A stretch of 64,000 bases of DNA from Xanthobacter dioxanivorans (GCF_016807805.1 NZ_CP063362.1:2593001-2657000), one strand, 5' to 3'; shown: positions 16,441 through 25,657, counted from the stretch's first letter. Numbers and translations: made by a program. The notes: generated from the letters alone by a model not told the origin.

Positions 16441-17754
16441 GTGACCAACATGGCCATCGAACAGACCAGTCCGCAAGGCGTCGCCCTGGATGATGACGCG
16501 CTCAGGCAAGCTACATTCCGCAAAGTGATCTGGCGGATGCTGCCCATCCTGACTCTGGGCTACGTCTTCAATTTCCTCGATCGCACCAACATTGCGTTCG
16601 CGGCCTTGCAGATGAACCGCGACATCGGCCTCTCCGCCACCCAGTTCGGCTGGGGCGCGGGCATCTTATTCATCGGCTATTGCGGATTTGAGATCCCGAG
16701 CAACATGATGCTCTACAGGTTCGGGGCCCGGATCTGGATCTCGCGCATCATGATTTCCTGGGGCCTCCTGTCGTGCGCCATGAGCCTGGTGTCGGGCCCG
16801 ACGAGCTTCTACCTGATGCGGTTCGCGTTGGGCGTTGCGGAGGCCGGATTCTTTCCCGGCGTCGCCTTCTTCCTGTCGGCCTGGTTCCCGGCCCAGTATC
16901 GCGCGCGGATCCTGTCGTGGTTCCTCGTTGCCATTCCCTTCTCGTCGGTGATCGGGGGTCCCCTCGGCGGGATGCTGCTGGAGCTCGATGGCAACCACGG
17001 TCTTGCCGGATGGCAGTGGCTGTTCATCATCGAGGGGCTTCCGGCGGTCATCATCGGCCTCATCCTGTTGAAACTCTTGGCCGACCGGCCTCAGGACGCC
17101 AAGTGGCTCACCGACGACGAGAAGCGCGTCATCATCGCCAGCGTTGAAGGCGAGAAGCGCGATCGCGCCGTGACCAAGTTCGGCTCCGCTTTGCGTGACG
17201 TTCGCGTCTGGATCTGCACCGTCGTTTACCTGGGCTTCACCGTCGGTTCCTATGGCATCCAGATCTGGCTGCCGCAGATCCTCAAGCAGCAGAACCTGAC
17301 CAATCTGGAGATCGGCTGGATTTCGGCGCTGCCCTATCTCGCCGCCAGCATCGGCATGATCCTGTGGGCCCGCTTCGCGGACCGGTCCGGACGCAAGGTC
17401 TTCAATCTCGCCACCTGCTGCGGCCTCGCCGCTGCCGGCTTTCTCATCGCCATCTCCACCGGGCGCTTCGACCTCTCCCTGCTGGGGCTCACCGCCGCAC
17501 TCGTCGGCGTCACGGCAGCGCGGGCGATCTTCTGGTCGATCCCGACGCGGTTCCTCACCGGCATCGCGGCTGCGGGCGGCATCGCCTTCATCAACACCAT
17601 CGGCACCACCGGCGGGTTCTTCGGCCCGACGGTCGTCGGCTGGCTCAAGGATGCCACCGGCACCTTCGAGGCCGGACTGCTAGCCATGGCCGGATTTCTC
17701 GCGGTGTCCATGGTCTTCGCCCTCCTGCTCAAGCTCGTCGTCCGCGACGAGTGA
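16441..17754 (+). CDS. MFS transporter, anion:cation symporter (tartrate/glucarate-type) family
   Basis: A 437-residue major facilitator with twelve hydrophobic segments. NFLDRTNIAFAALQMNRDIG near TM1 is the signature of the anion:cation symporter family that carries sugar acids, tartrate and phthalate. It starts with GTG behind GGGGAGGAAACC, 78 bases after the dehydrogenase, and is followed 48 bases later by a lactonase-like gene. It probably imports the hydroxy or sugar acid handled by those enzymes. Confidence 0.9.
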   Translation: MTNMAIEQTSPQGVALDDDALRQATFRKVIWRMLPILTLGYVFNFLDRTNIAFAALQMNRDIGLSATQFGWGAGILFIGYCGFEIPSNMMLYRFGARIWISRIMISWGLLSCAMSLVSGPTSFYLMRFALGVAEAGFFPGVAFFLSAWFPAQYRARILSWFLVAIPFSSVIGGPLGGMLLELDGNHGLAGWQWLFIIEGLPAVIIGLILLKLLADRPQDAKWLTDDEKRVIIASVEGEKRDRAVTKFGSALRDVRVWICTVVYLGFTVGSYGIQIWLPQILKQQNLTNLEIGWISALPYLAASIGMILWARFADRSGRKVFNLATCCGLAAAGFLIAISTGRFDLSLLGLTAALVGVTAARAIFWSIPTRFLTGIAAAGGIAFINTIGTTGGFFGPTVVGWLKDATGTFEAGLLAMAGFLAVSMVFALLLKLVVRDE

Positions 17755-17802
17755 ACCGGCGCCGCTCAACGTCGGCCCACTAGCCCATGCAGGAGCCTCA
17801 AC

Positions 17803-19059
17803 ATGATCGATCGGAGAGCCTTCTTGTCCGCTGTCGCCGGTAGCCTCACCCTCTCGGCCGCTTCGTCCGCGCAGACGCCACCCGGCAGGCTGGCGCTCTA
17901 CGCGAACGTCGGGCCGGACCTCACCCACTATGATGTCGACGTGGAGGCACTGACCCTGACGCGTCGCGGCACCGTCACGCTGCCCGACAACGTGCAATAT
18001 GCGTGGCCCCACCGCTCGCGGCGGTTCCTCTACGTCGCCACGAGCAACACCGCGCCCGGCAATGGCGCGACGCCTGGCACGGCCCATCACCTCAGCGCTC
18101 TCAGCATCGATGAACGCAGCGGCGAGCTCGGGCTTTATGGGGCGCCGGTGGCGCTACCCACGCGCCCCATCCACCTCTCCACCGACATTCCCGCGCAGAA
18201 CATCCTGGTCGCCTTCAACCGGCCGAGCGCACTCAGGGTGTACCGCATCAACGGGGATGGCACGCCGGGAGAGGAGGTACGACAGCCGCAAATGCCCGAT
18301 GCAGGCATCTATGCCCATCAGGTCCGCGTGACGCCGGACAACCGGCGCGCGCTCCTCGTCACCCGTGGCAACGAAGGAACCTCCGCGCGGCCCGAGGAGC
18401 CCGGCGCGATCAAGGTCTTCGACTATCGGCGCGGCCTTCTCACCAATGAGGTCTCCATCGCTCCCGACGGGGGCAGGGCCTTCGGCCCCCGTCATCTGGA
18501 CTTTCATCCGACGAAGCCGTGGATTTTTCTATCTATCGAGACGCAGAACCAGATCGCGCTTATGAAGATGAGCGACGACGGCGTCGATCCCCGGCTTCTG
18601 TTCAGGGTTGGCACCCTTGATGGCTCGCACGCCGGACGGGCACGGCAGGCCGCGGGGCCGATCCATGTCCACCCCAACGGCCGGTTCGTCTATGTGGCAA
18701 ACCGGGCGGAGCAGACCGAGGACGTCGACGGCGTCGAGGTCTTCAAAGGCGGCGAGAACAGCATCGCCGTCTTTGCGATCGATCAGGCGACGGGCGAGCC
18801 GCGGCCCATCCAGCATGTGGACACCCAAGGCATCCACCCGCGCACGTTCCATGTGGACCCGAGCGGCCGGATGATGGTGGTCGAGCACAATCTTCCAGTG
18901 ACTGTGCGCTATGGATCAGGGATGAAGACGAATGCCGCCGGACTGTCCGTCTTCCGCGTCCATGACGACGGCAAGCTGACTTTTGCGCGCAAGTACGATG
19001 TGGATGTGGGCGCATACTCCATGTTCTGGATGGGCATAGTGGATCTGGATGCAAGTTGA
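17803..19059 (+). CDS. Exported lactonase-family beta-propeller protein
   Basis: A 418-residue protein of the seven-bladed 6-phosphogluconolactonase-like (Lactonase) family. The N-terminus DRRAFLSAVAGSLTLSAASS looks like a twin-arginine export signal. Blade motifs recur (RRFLYVATSN, IHVHPNGRFVYVANR, HPRTFHVDPSGRMMVV). It is the last gene of the LysR-linked operon. It may open an aldonolactone in the periplasm before the MFS carrier imports the acid; this is inferred from family and order. Confidence 0.85.
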   Translation: MIDRRAFLSAVAGSLTLSAASSAQTPPGRLALYANVGPDLTHYDVDVEALTLTRRGTVTLPDNVQYAWPHRSRRFLYVATSNTAPGNGATPGTAHHLSALSIDERSGELGLYGAPVALPTRPIHLSTDIPAQNILVAFNRPSALRVYRINGDGTPGEEVRQPQMPDAGIYAHQVRVTPDNRRALLVTRGNEGTSARPEEPGAIKVFDYRRGLLTNEVSIAPDGGRAFGPRHLDFHPTKPWIFLSIETQNQIALMKMSDDGVDPRLLFRVGTLDGSHAGRARQAAGPIHVHPNGRFVYVANRAEQTEDVDGVEVFKGGENSIAVFAIDQATGEPRPIQHVDTQGIHPRTFHVDPSGRMMVVEHNLPVTVRYGSGMKTNAAGLSVFRVHDDGKLTFARKYDVDVGAYSMFWMGIVDLDAS

Positions 19060-19475
19060 TCATGGTTCGCCAATGCTGCGGACCCATTCTCTATGGGAAG
19101 CGGCACAGCGGATCATCCTCTCGCCCTTGGAACCGATCGCGCCAGGGCATATGATCGACGGCTCTACAATTTTGCAGGCCGAACTTCGTCTTCTTCTTCG
19201 ATGGGGAATTTGTCCAGCGCGCCGCGTTACAACGTGTCGGGTACTGCGCAATCATGGCAGTGCTTGCAACCGTGTTCTACCAACCACTTGAAAGACGGCG
19301 GTGCCCCAAAATGCGCAACTTGCCGAACGAGATGACCGAGCGGGATGTCCAATTCCTGGAGGTTCGCCAAAGTCTGCTTTTGGCGCTCCTCCAGATCGGG
19401 ACCCTTTTGCCCGTTGCGTCCTGTTGACCGACAGAGCGCGATTATCGCCCTATGCCTCTCCCGAAGTTATGGCAT
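19060..19475. other. Intergenic stretch without a recognisable gene
   Basis: A 416-base stretch of lower GC than the flanking genes. An open minus-strand frame of about 65 codons (roughly 19235-19450) contains LANLQELDIPLGHLVRQVAH, but it has no clear start or ribosome site and I recognise no family. The convergent gene ends here show no convincing terminator. Possibly remnant DNA. Confidence 0.4.
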
Positions 19476-20588
19476 TCAAGCTGTTCCCGGTAGGTTCAAA
19501 TGGTAGCGCGTGTATCGGCGCTCGCCGATGCGCGTCAGGGCGCCTTTTTCGACTAGGTCGTGCAGGTCGCGCGTGGCGGTCGGACGTGAGGTGCCGGTGA
19601 TCGCGATGTAGTTCTCCGCGCTCAGGCCACCCGTGAACCCGCCGGGACCCTCGCGGAACAGGCGGGCAACCACCTTCTCCTGCCGGTCGTTCATCTTGTC
19701 GCGGAAGCGATCGTAAAAGCGGGCCTTGGCGATGTGGAACGCCACGCGGTCGAGCGTCACCTGCTGGGCCTTGATGATCGTTTCGGCGAAATAGACCAGC
19801 CAGCCCGTGATAGCGAGCGTGCGCTGATGAACCTCGAGCTGGTCGTAATAGGCCTTGCGGTGCTGCTCGATGGTATAAGCGAGCGCGATCAGGGTCGGTT
19901 GCCCGATGTTCTGGGCGAGGGATTTTTCCGCGAGGGCTCGGCCGACCCGGCCGTTGCCGTCCTCGAAGGGATGGATGCTCTCGAAATAGAGATGCCCGAT
20001 CCCGGCCCGGGTGAGTGCCGGCAGGGGCGTGTCGCCGTCCGGTGCTGAGCCATTGAACCAGTCGAGGTAGGCGGTCATCTCCTCTGGAACCCGGGAGGAT
20101 GGAGGCGCCTCGAAATGCACCATCGGCCGATCATGCCGGCCAGAGACGATCTGCATCGCCTCCTCGTGGCGGCGATAGCCCCCGATCGTCTCCAGATGCC
20201 CGCTGTCCGCCATCAGCATGCGGTGCCAACGGAACAATGTGTCGGCGTCGAGAGGGGCCGCCCAGCTCCGGTAGAGATCCACCATCATCTCCGCGATGCC
20301 GCGCTCCTTCGGCTTCACGTTGCGATTGTCGGTATCGAGGCCGAGCTGGCGGCGCAGGGAGGATTGCACGCTGAGGCGATCCAGCGTCTCCCCTTCAATC
20401 GCGCTGGTCTTGACGGCCTCGTCGCTGAGCAGTTCGATCCGCAGCAGGTCGCGCTCGTCGTCGCTCACATGCCGGACCGCGCCGATCACCTCGCCGGTAA
20501 GCAGCAGGAACCGTCGCTCCAGCGGTTCAAGGGCGACCGGATCAAAGGCAAACTGCGGCCAGCCGTGCTGCGTCCAGTTCCACACCAT
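19476..20588 (-). CDS. Fic family protein (AMPylase-type) with N-terminal inhibitory helix and C-terminal winged helix
   Basis: A 370-residue Fic protein. The N-terminal DUF4172-like segment includes TSAIEG, matching the (S/T)xxxE(G/N) inhibitory helix of class II Fic enzymes. The core carries HPFEDGNGRVGR, a complete Fic active site (catalytic His, Asp for Mg, GN and GR for phosphate). The C-terminus is a winged helix. Such stand-alone Fic proteins transfer AMP to protein targets or to themselves. A 33-residue C-terminal block also exists as a fragment at 7522-7620. The upstream region has repeated GAGCGATA-like sequences, suggesting autoregulation through the winged helix. No antitoxin gene is adjacent. 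Confidence 0.9.
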   Translation of the reverse strand: MVWNWTQHGWPQFAFDPVALEPLERRFLLLTGEVIGAVRHVSDDERDLLRIELLSDEAVKTSAIEGETLDRLSVQSSLRRQLGLDTDNRNVKPKERGIAEMMVDLYRSWAAPLDADTLFRWHRMLMADSGHLETIGGYRRHEEAMQIVSGRHDRPMVHFEAPPSSRVPEEMTAYLDWFNGSAPDGDTPLPALTRAGIGHLYFESIHPFEDGNGRVGRALAEKSLAQNIGQPTLIALAYTIEQHRKAYYDQLEVHQRTLAITGWLVYFAETIIKAQQVTLDRVAFHIAKARFYDRFRDKMNDRQEKVVARLFREGPGGFTGGLSAENYIAITGTSRPTATRDLHDLVEKGALTRIGERRYTRYHLNLPGTA

Positions 20589-20664
20589 GAGCGATAGAGC
20601 TCCTTTCTATAGCTCACATGATAGCGATTCGATGATTTATAGATAGGCGTCTTATCGCTCATGG
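20587..20664. promoter_or_regulatory. Inverted-repeat promoter region of the Fic gene
   Basis: CCATGAGCGATA (20585-20596) and TATCGCTCATGG (20653-20664) form a perfect 12-base inverted repeat. One arm spans the Fic start codon and the other lies 56 bases upstream. Related half sites lie between (CTATAGCTC, ATAGCGAT). The intervening DNA is AT-rich. The arrangement suggests looping or cooperative binding by the gene's own winged helix, which is inference. Confidence 0.5.
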
Positions 20665-20794
20665 CAAAGAGAAGGGAATACTGAACGTTTGTGCCGCGCC
20701 GGTAGTGCGCACGCGCGACCGAGAGTGAGTGGGCCCCTCGCTGCCGAATGCCCTCCAATGTGCGATACGATCGAACGGGGATCAGGGATGGCAC

Positions 20795-21020
20795 ATGGGA
20801 TTCGGCGTCTTCATTCACCGCTCGGACTCGATCTACGACGACAGCCCGGCTGAACGGTATCAGTTCCCGCATCAGTATCTAGGACGGGTCGAGGCCTGCA
20901 TCGGGGACTGGATTGTTTATTACGAACCCCGGAAGGTTGCCGAGACCCGCGGCTATTTCGCAATCGCCAGGGTCGAGCGCGTCGTTCCTGATCCTACCGC
21001 TGACGGGATGTATCTCGCTC
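20795..21020 (+). pseudogene. N-terminal fragment of an HNH-type restriction endonuclease
   Basis: It begins MGFGVFIHRSDSIYDDSPAE and continues with YQFPHQYLGRVEACIGDWIV and YYEPRKVAETRGYF, the N-terminal domain of a common HNH endonuclease family in alphaproteobacteria. The homology stops at DGMYLA at about 21020, where a LysR remnant on the other strand begins. The HNH catalytic domain is missing, so this is a dead fragment. It lies 200 bases upstream of and divergent from Fic. Confidence 0.7.
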
Positions 21021-21767
21021 CAACGTTATTCCGCGGCCGGACGCGACGAGATTGAGAAGCTTATATCGCCCACCGAGCTGAGCCTCGACATGGGGCTCGC
21101 ATTCGACTTCCCGGATCTTGCGAATGACATAGTCTTGGATTCTCATCCCAGCCGCAGTGTCTCGGATAAGAATTTTCTCAGAACTGAGATCTCGCTATGT
21201 CAACGCGTCTTTGGCGGAAAGCGGATGGCCTTCAGGCAATGCCACAAGGACTTGTTCCGACCAAAGATAAGTCGTATCGCATTCCGGCCAATCGGCCAAT
21301 CCGATGACAAAAGCGATATCAAGCTGAAATTGTCGAAGAGCACTTACATGTTCATGTGCCTCGCCTTCGACGAAATATATGTGAACGGGCCCATGTTTTT
21401 CATCATATGTTCGAAACAAGATCAACAGAAATCCCGAAGAAAGTGACGAAAACAGTCCTACTTTGATGTATCTCTCCTCAGCGCGACCAATGGCTGCCAC
21501 CTCCGCTGCTCCGTCACGAATATGGTTCAAGGCGTGTCGGACCCGATGGAGGAAGTGTTGTCCAGCTATCGTCAGGTTAATCCCTCCAGGGTGTCGCAAG
21601 AACAGGGAAGCGCCGAGCTGGTCCTCGACGTCCCGGATCCGTTGACTCACGGATGATTCCTGCACCCCAAGTGCCGCCGCAGCCCTCCGAAAGCTCCCAT
21701 GCTCGGCTGCAGCGACTAAATATCTGAGATGACGGATCTCAATTTCCGTATCATTATTATTTGACAT
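21021..21767 (-). pseudogene. LysR family regulator, interrupted by TAG and truncated at the C-terminus
   Basis: The start at 21767 gives a typical LysR DNA-binding domain (EIRHLRYLVAAAEHGSFRRA, ESSVSQRIRDVEDQLGASLF) and the first half of the effector domain. A TAG at 21195-21197 stops it after 190 residues. The same frame then continues with KILIRDTAAGMRIQDYVIRK and GRYKLLNLVASGRGITL, clearly the next part of a LysR effector domain. Homology ends at about 21021 against the HNH fragment. So there is one premature stop plus loss of the last 50 or so residues. Confidence 0.8.
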
Positions 21768-21811
21768 CGGAAATGCTATCTATTTTTGAAAATTATAGAT
21801 GTGGTATGCTC

Positions 21812-22887
21812 GTCTACGATTATACGGGCGCGGGAGACGTGGATTCGCCCCAGGCCTTCCAATTCACCACCTGGGACCCGACGGCCACGAGCGACATGCA
21901 GGCGCTCGCCGACGTCTTCGACACCAACCACAACGGCAAGCTCGATTCCGGCGATGCCCAGTGGTCGAGCTTCAAGGTGCTTGTCACCAACACCGACGGC
22001 ACCACCACGCTCAATTCCCTCGCGCAGCTTGGCATCACCTCGATCAACCTCAAGCCGGACAACACGCAAGCCGTGCTGGCGGACGGCTCGCAGATGCTCG
22101 TCTCCACGACTTTCACCAAGTCCGACGGCTCCCCCGGAACCGCGGCCGACGTCGTGCTGAGCTGCGACAACGATGGCTGCCTCACGCAGCGCACCACCAC
22201 CGTCAACGGCGACGGATCGAGCTCTATGGATGTGAAGGCCTACGATGCCGGCGGAAATCTCGCCAAAGAGACGATCAGCACCACCAGCGCAAATGGCCTC
22301 ACAAGCGCCTTGCAGCAGGACGCCAATGGCGAGGGCATCTTCGAGAGCACTCAGACCCAAGCCATTGTCAACAATGGCGACGACGGCCGCACCACGACGC
22401 TTTCCTACACTAATGTGGTCGGTGCCCACGTCGATCGCACCACGACGACCCGCAGTGCCGACGGAAAAACAACGAATATCGACTACGATCTGGACGGCGA
22501 CAGCGTCATTGACCAGCACGAAAGCCGGGTGACAAACGCCAGCGGCACGACCGTCACACTGACAGACCTTGCGCGCGACGGCTCATCGATTGATACCAGC
22601 GTGGTGACGACGACGGCGGACGGGCCTTGCGAAGACGGTCAAACAATATCTGGGCAGCAGCAGTGGCACGCTGATCGCGACCCAGAATGACACGACCGTG
22701 GTGCGGGCCAATGGCAACCGCGTCGAGAACATCGCGAACTACCAGGGTCAGACGATCAACCCAGGGGCGCGGGCCCCCGGCGAGATCATCACGACCAGCG
22801 CCGACGGCCGGACCATGACCACTGAAACGGACCTAGACGGCGACGGCTTTGCCGACCTGACCCGCGTGAATGCCATCGTGATCAACG
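21812..22887 (+). pseudogene. Fragment of a large RTX/adhesin-like repeat protein
   Basis: This encodes about 350 residues of Thr/Asp/Gly-rich repeats (TTSANGLTSALQQDANG, TTTRSADGKTTNIDYDLDGD) after an EF-hand-like loop DTNHNGKLDSGDAQW. Such segments occur inside very long secreted calcium-binding proteins. There is no start or signal peptide at the left end (VYDYTGAG begins abruptly after the LysR promoter). An extra G at about 22622 shifts the frame (LAKTVKQYLGSSSG follows in frame +1), and the right end joins an EF-hand fragment. A non-functional internal piece. Confidence 0.75.
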
Positions 22888-23022
22888 CTGTCCCGCGAGG
22901 AGTTCGGCAAGCTCCTCGCCGAGGTGACGAAGAACATGGCCGACCGCCCCTTCGCCATGCCCGACGCCAACGGGGACGGCTAGCTGAGCGCCGAGGAAAT
23001 GCGCTTTCCCGCTCAGATGATG
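22888..23022 (+). pseudogene. EF-hand protein fragment with in-frame TAG
   Basis: SREEFGKLLAEVTKNMADRP is followed by MPDANGDG, then TAG at 22981-22983, then LSAEEMRFPAQMM in the same frame. Together these resemble the end of a small periplasmic EF-hand protein in which the stop replaces the residue usually Lys or Arg after NGDG. The 5' end is cut at the repeat-protein junction. Confidence 0.6.
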
Positions 23023-23128
23023 GTACGGCCAGCCGGCCGCGTCCGGCACGAAGCCGGGGAACTGATTCAGGACTGGGGGCGCCCCCGCGCCGGGCCCGCC
23101 CCATCCTCCGATACGGAAAGGGAAAGAC

Positions 23129-23208
23129 ATGACCGTCTCAGTCTCCGCCGGATATTCCCGCACCCAGATCGCGCTGCATTGGGCGGTCCCGGCCCTCATG
23201 GCCGCATA
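23129..23208 (+). pseudogene. N-terminal fragment of cytochrome b561
   Basis: A good ribosome site (GGAAAGGGAAAGAC) and ATG 23129 lead to GYSRTQIALHWAVPALMAAY, the start of TM1 in bacterial cytochrome b561 proteins, including the first haem His in ALHW. Homology ends after about 26 residues, just before the livF-like gene on the other strand. EF-hand and b561 genes are often neighbours, so this and the previous fragment probably came together. Confidence 0.6.
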
Positions 23209-23248
23209 TTCGTCAAAATGTGGCGGGTGGTATTGCATGGCGCCGCTA

Positions 23249-23950
23249 CTATGACAGATAGACAGATTCAAGGTCTGTCGCCCCTCCAATCGCATTCGAT
23301 GGTCCGGACGAGATAATTTTACCATTTTTTAGCAGATAGTACCGGTCTGAGATTTTGATGCTCTGCTTTATCCGCTGTTCAACGAGAATTATACTCACTC
23401 CTTCTGCGCATATTTTTTCCACCGCAAAGAGAATTTCGTTTACGAGCTTGGGCATGATGCCTTGGGATGGCTCGTCCAGGAGCAGCAGGCGCGGTCGCGT
23501 CATCAGGGCTCGGCCTATGGCCAGCATCTGTTGTTCGCCGCCGGACAGCGTCTCCGCCCGCTGGTCCAGTCGCTCGGCTAGGCGGGGAAAGATATCGAAC
23601 ACTAGGTTCAGCGGCGCATCGCGCTGCGGGTCCCGCCGATGGAGATAGCTGCCGAGCCGCAAGGTATCCTGTACCGAGAGACGCGGGAACAGCCGCCTGT
23701 TTTCGGGCACGAAAGCAATGCCAGCCGCCGTGATGCGGTGCGGTGGCATTCGCTCGATCCGTGTGCCGAGGAACGACACCGTGCCCGCCTGGGCACGTTC
23801 CATCCCGGTAATCGATTTGAGCAGCGTGGATTTTCCCGCCCCATTGGCCCCGGCCACAAGAATGATCTCTGCCTCGCGCACGTCGATGGAAATATCCGAG
23901 ATCGCCGTTAGTCCTTGGTAGGTGGTGGTGAGAGAGCGAACCTCAAGCAT
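23249..23950 (-). CDS. livF: Branched-chain-type ABC transporter ATP-binding protein (LivF-like)
   Basis: A 233-residue ATPase: Walker A GANGAGKST, signature LSGGEQQ, Walker B LLLLDEPSQG, and the LivF-type PENRRLFPRLSV. Its start overlaps the livG-like stop by 8 bases. Last gene of the nine-kilobase operon that begins at 32969, with its own binding protein at 26547-27788. The transported ligand is inferred from the operon to be a glutamate/oxoproline-like or hydantoin-like compound. Confidence 0.92.
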   Translation of the reverse strand: MLEVRSLTTTYQGLTAISDISIDVREAEIILVAGANGAGKSTLLKSITGMERAQAGTVSFLGTRIERMPPHRITAAGIAFVPENRRLFPRLSVQDTLRLGSYLHRRDPQRDAPLNLVFDIFPRLAERLDQRAETLSGGEQQMLAIGRALMTRPRLLLLDEPSQGIMPKLVNEILFAVEKICAEGVSIILVEQRIKQSIKISDRYYLLKNGKIISSGPSNAIGGATDLESVYLS

Positions 23951-24671
23951 GATATTCCTCTCCCAGATAAGCAGAAACGACGCGCTCGTCTTTGAGCACG
24001 TCCGCAGGAGCTCCTTGCGTCAGGATCCGTCCCAGGTTGAGCACGATGGCGCGGTCGACAAGCGGCGCCACGATCTCCATGACATGCTCCACCAGCAGGA
24101 TCGAGATGCCGGCCTCCCGAATCCGCACGATGAGGTCCATGCCTGCGCGCGCCTCGGAGGGCGTGAGGCCCGACATGACCTCGTCGAGCAACAACAGCTT
24201 CGGGCGCGTCGCCAGGGCCCGCGCGACCTCTAGCCGGCGCTTCTCCGCGGGCGTCAGTTCGCTGGCCGGAACCTCGGCGCGCCGCGTGAGCCCCACGAAG
24301 TCGAGCACCTCATATGCGTTCCGGCGCGCCTGACGCGCGCCCTCGCCGCAGGCAAGGGCCCCGACGATGACGTTCTCCAGCGTATTCATCGAGTTGAAAC
24401 TTCGCATCACCTGAAAGGTCCGCGAGAGGCCCAGACGACACCGCCCGCTCGGGCGGAGGGCGGTGACATCCCGTCCCAGGAAGGAGACTGAGCCGGACGT
24501 CGGCGATACGGCTCCGGCAACGATGTTGAACAGGGTCGATTTGCCCGCCCCGTTCGGGCCGATCAGGCCAACGATCTCCCCTTCCTGCACGGACAGGGAA
24601 ATGTCGTCGTTCGCAAGCAGTCCGCCGAAGCGGCAGGTGATGTGACCCACATCCAGGATGGTGGCGCTCAT
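23943..24671 (-). CDS. livG: Branched-chain-type ABC transporter ATP-binding protein (LivG-like)
   Basis: A 242-residue ATPase: Walker A GPNGAGKSTLFN, signature region LTPAEKRRLEVARALA, Walker B LLLLDEVMSGL and the LivG hallmark LSRTFQVMRSF. I start at ATG 24671, which overlaps the LivM stop as ATGA; a longer reading to 24860 is only the shadow of livM. The signature motif reads LTPAEKRR rather than LSGGQ, as is usual for LivG. Confidence 0.92.
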   Translation of the reverse strand: MSATILDVGHITCRFGGLLANDDISLSVQEGEIVGLIGPNGAGKSTLFNIVAGAVSPTSGSVSFLGRDVTALRPSGRCRLGLSRTFQVMRSFNSMNTLENVIVGALACGEGARQARRNAYEVLDFVGLTRRAEVPASELTPAEKRRLEVARALATRPKLLLLDEVMSGLTPSEARAGMDLIVRIREAGISILLVEHVMEIVAPLVDRAIVLNLGRILTQGAPADVLKDERVVSAYLGEEYHA

Positions 24672-25657
24672 GAGGGATGCACCTGTTTTGTTCGGGGCAA
24701 CGCGAAGAGGCTCACGAGGCCCTGCGGCCGCAGCAGCGAGACCAGGAGGATGAGCGCGCCGTAGATGATGAGGTCGGTGCCGTTGCCGGAGCCGCCGAGA
24801 TAGCTCCGCGTCAGTTCCGACGTGGGAATGAGCACCACCGCGCCGAGGACCGGCCCCCACAGGGTGCCGATGCCCCCCAGCACCGCCGGCAGGGCGATGA
24901 GCAGGGAGAAATGGAAGCTCATCACGCTTTCCGGGTCGATATAGGACACGAACTGCGCGTAGAAGGAGCCGCAGACCGCCGTGAAGAAGGCGGATATGGC
25001 GGCCGCGGCGACCTTCGAGCCGAAGACTTCGACCCCGAGGCTTTCGGCCGCCTCCGGGTTATCCTTGATGGCGCGCCACCAGAACCCCCATTTCGACCGC
25101 TCCAGCACCAGCGAGGCGACCCAGGCGATGAGCGCGAGAGCAAGGGCCGTGAGAATATAGGGCACCTTGTCCCGCGCGAACTGGAGCGTCGCCCAGCTGT
25201 CCGCCTCGAATGGAATCTGGATGCCCAGCGCGCCGCCCACCCATTCCCAGTTCAGCATCAGGAGAAACCCGACCTCCGCCACCACGAAGGTCGCGATGGT
25301 GAAGTAATGGCCGCTCAGCCGGAACAGGAAATAGCCCAGTGCCGCCGCCAGCCCGCCGGCGAGCGCACCGCCGACGAGCATTCCGAGCCAGGGCGACACG
25401 TCCGCGCGTACGAACAGCAGCGTGGAGGCATAGGCGCCGATGCCGAAGTAGAGGCCGTGCCCCAGAGAGATCTGGCCGCAGTATCCGCCCAGGATGTTCC
25501 AGCTCTGGGCCAGCGCCGCATACATCAGCGTTAGCACCAGCACGTTCTGCACATAGGGGTCGCTGACCCAGCGGGTGAACACCAGCACCCCGGCCGTGGC
25601 CAAAAGGGCGATGGCGACCTGCCCGCGCGATTGTGGAGTCTTGCTTGTCCCAAACAT
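24668..25657 (-). CDS. livM: Branched-chain-type ABC transporter permease (LivM-like)
   Basis: A 329-residue integral membrane permease with about eight to ten hydrophobic segments. It has the family box YCGQISLGHGLYFGIGAYAS near the N-terminus and WWRAIKDNPEAAESLGVEVF (the EAA-like loop contacting the ATPase). Its ATG overlaps the LivH stop by one base (TGATG). Confidence 0.92.
   Translation of the reverse strand: MFGTSKTPQSRGQVAIALLATAGVLVFTRWVSDPYVQNVLVLTLMYAALAQSWNILGGYCGQISLGHGLYFGIGAYASTLLFVRADVSPWLGMLVGGALAGGLAAALGYFLFRLSGHYFTIATFVVAEVGFLLMLNWEWVGGALGIQIPFEADSWATLQFARDKVPYILTALALALIAWVASLVLERSKWGFWWRAIKDNPEAAESLGVEVFGSKVAAAAISAFFTAVCGSFYAQFVSYIDPESVMSFHFSLLIALPAVLGGIGTLWGPVLGAVVLIPTSELTRSYLGGSGNGTDLIIYGALILLVSLLRPQGLVSLFALPRTKQVHPS

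Noticed and set aside
19476..20588. Fic as the toxin of a Fic-antitoxin pair
   Set aside because: No small antitoxin gene is adjacent, and the protein carries its own inhibitory TSAIEG helix, so a class II self-regulated Fic is more likely.
21812..22887. A functional secreted RTX adhesin or toxin
   Set aside because: No start, signal peptide, C-terminal secretion signal or transporter genes; the frame is shifted and both ends are cut.
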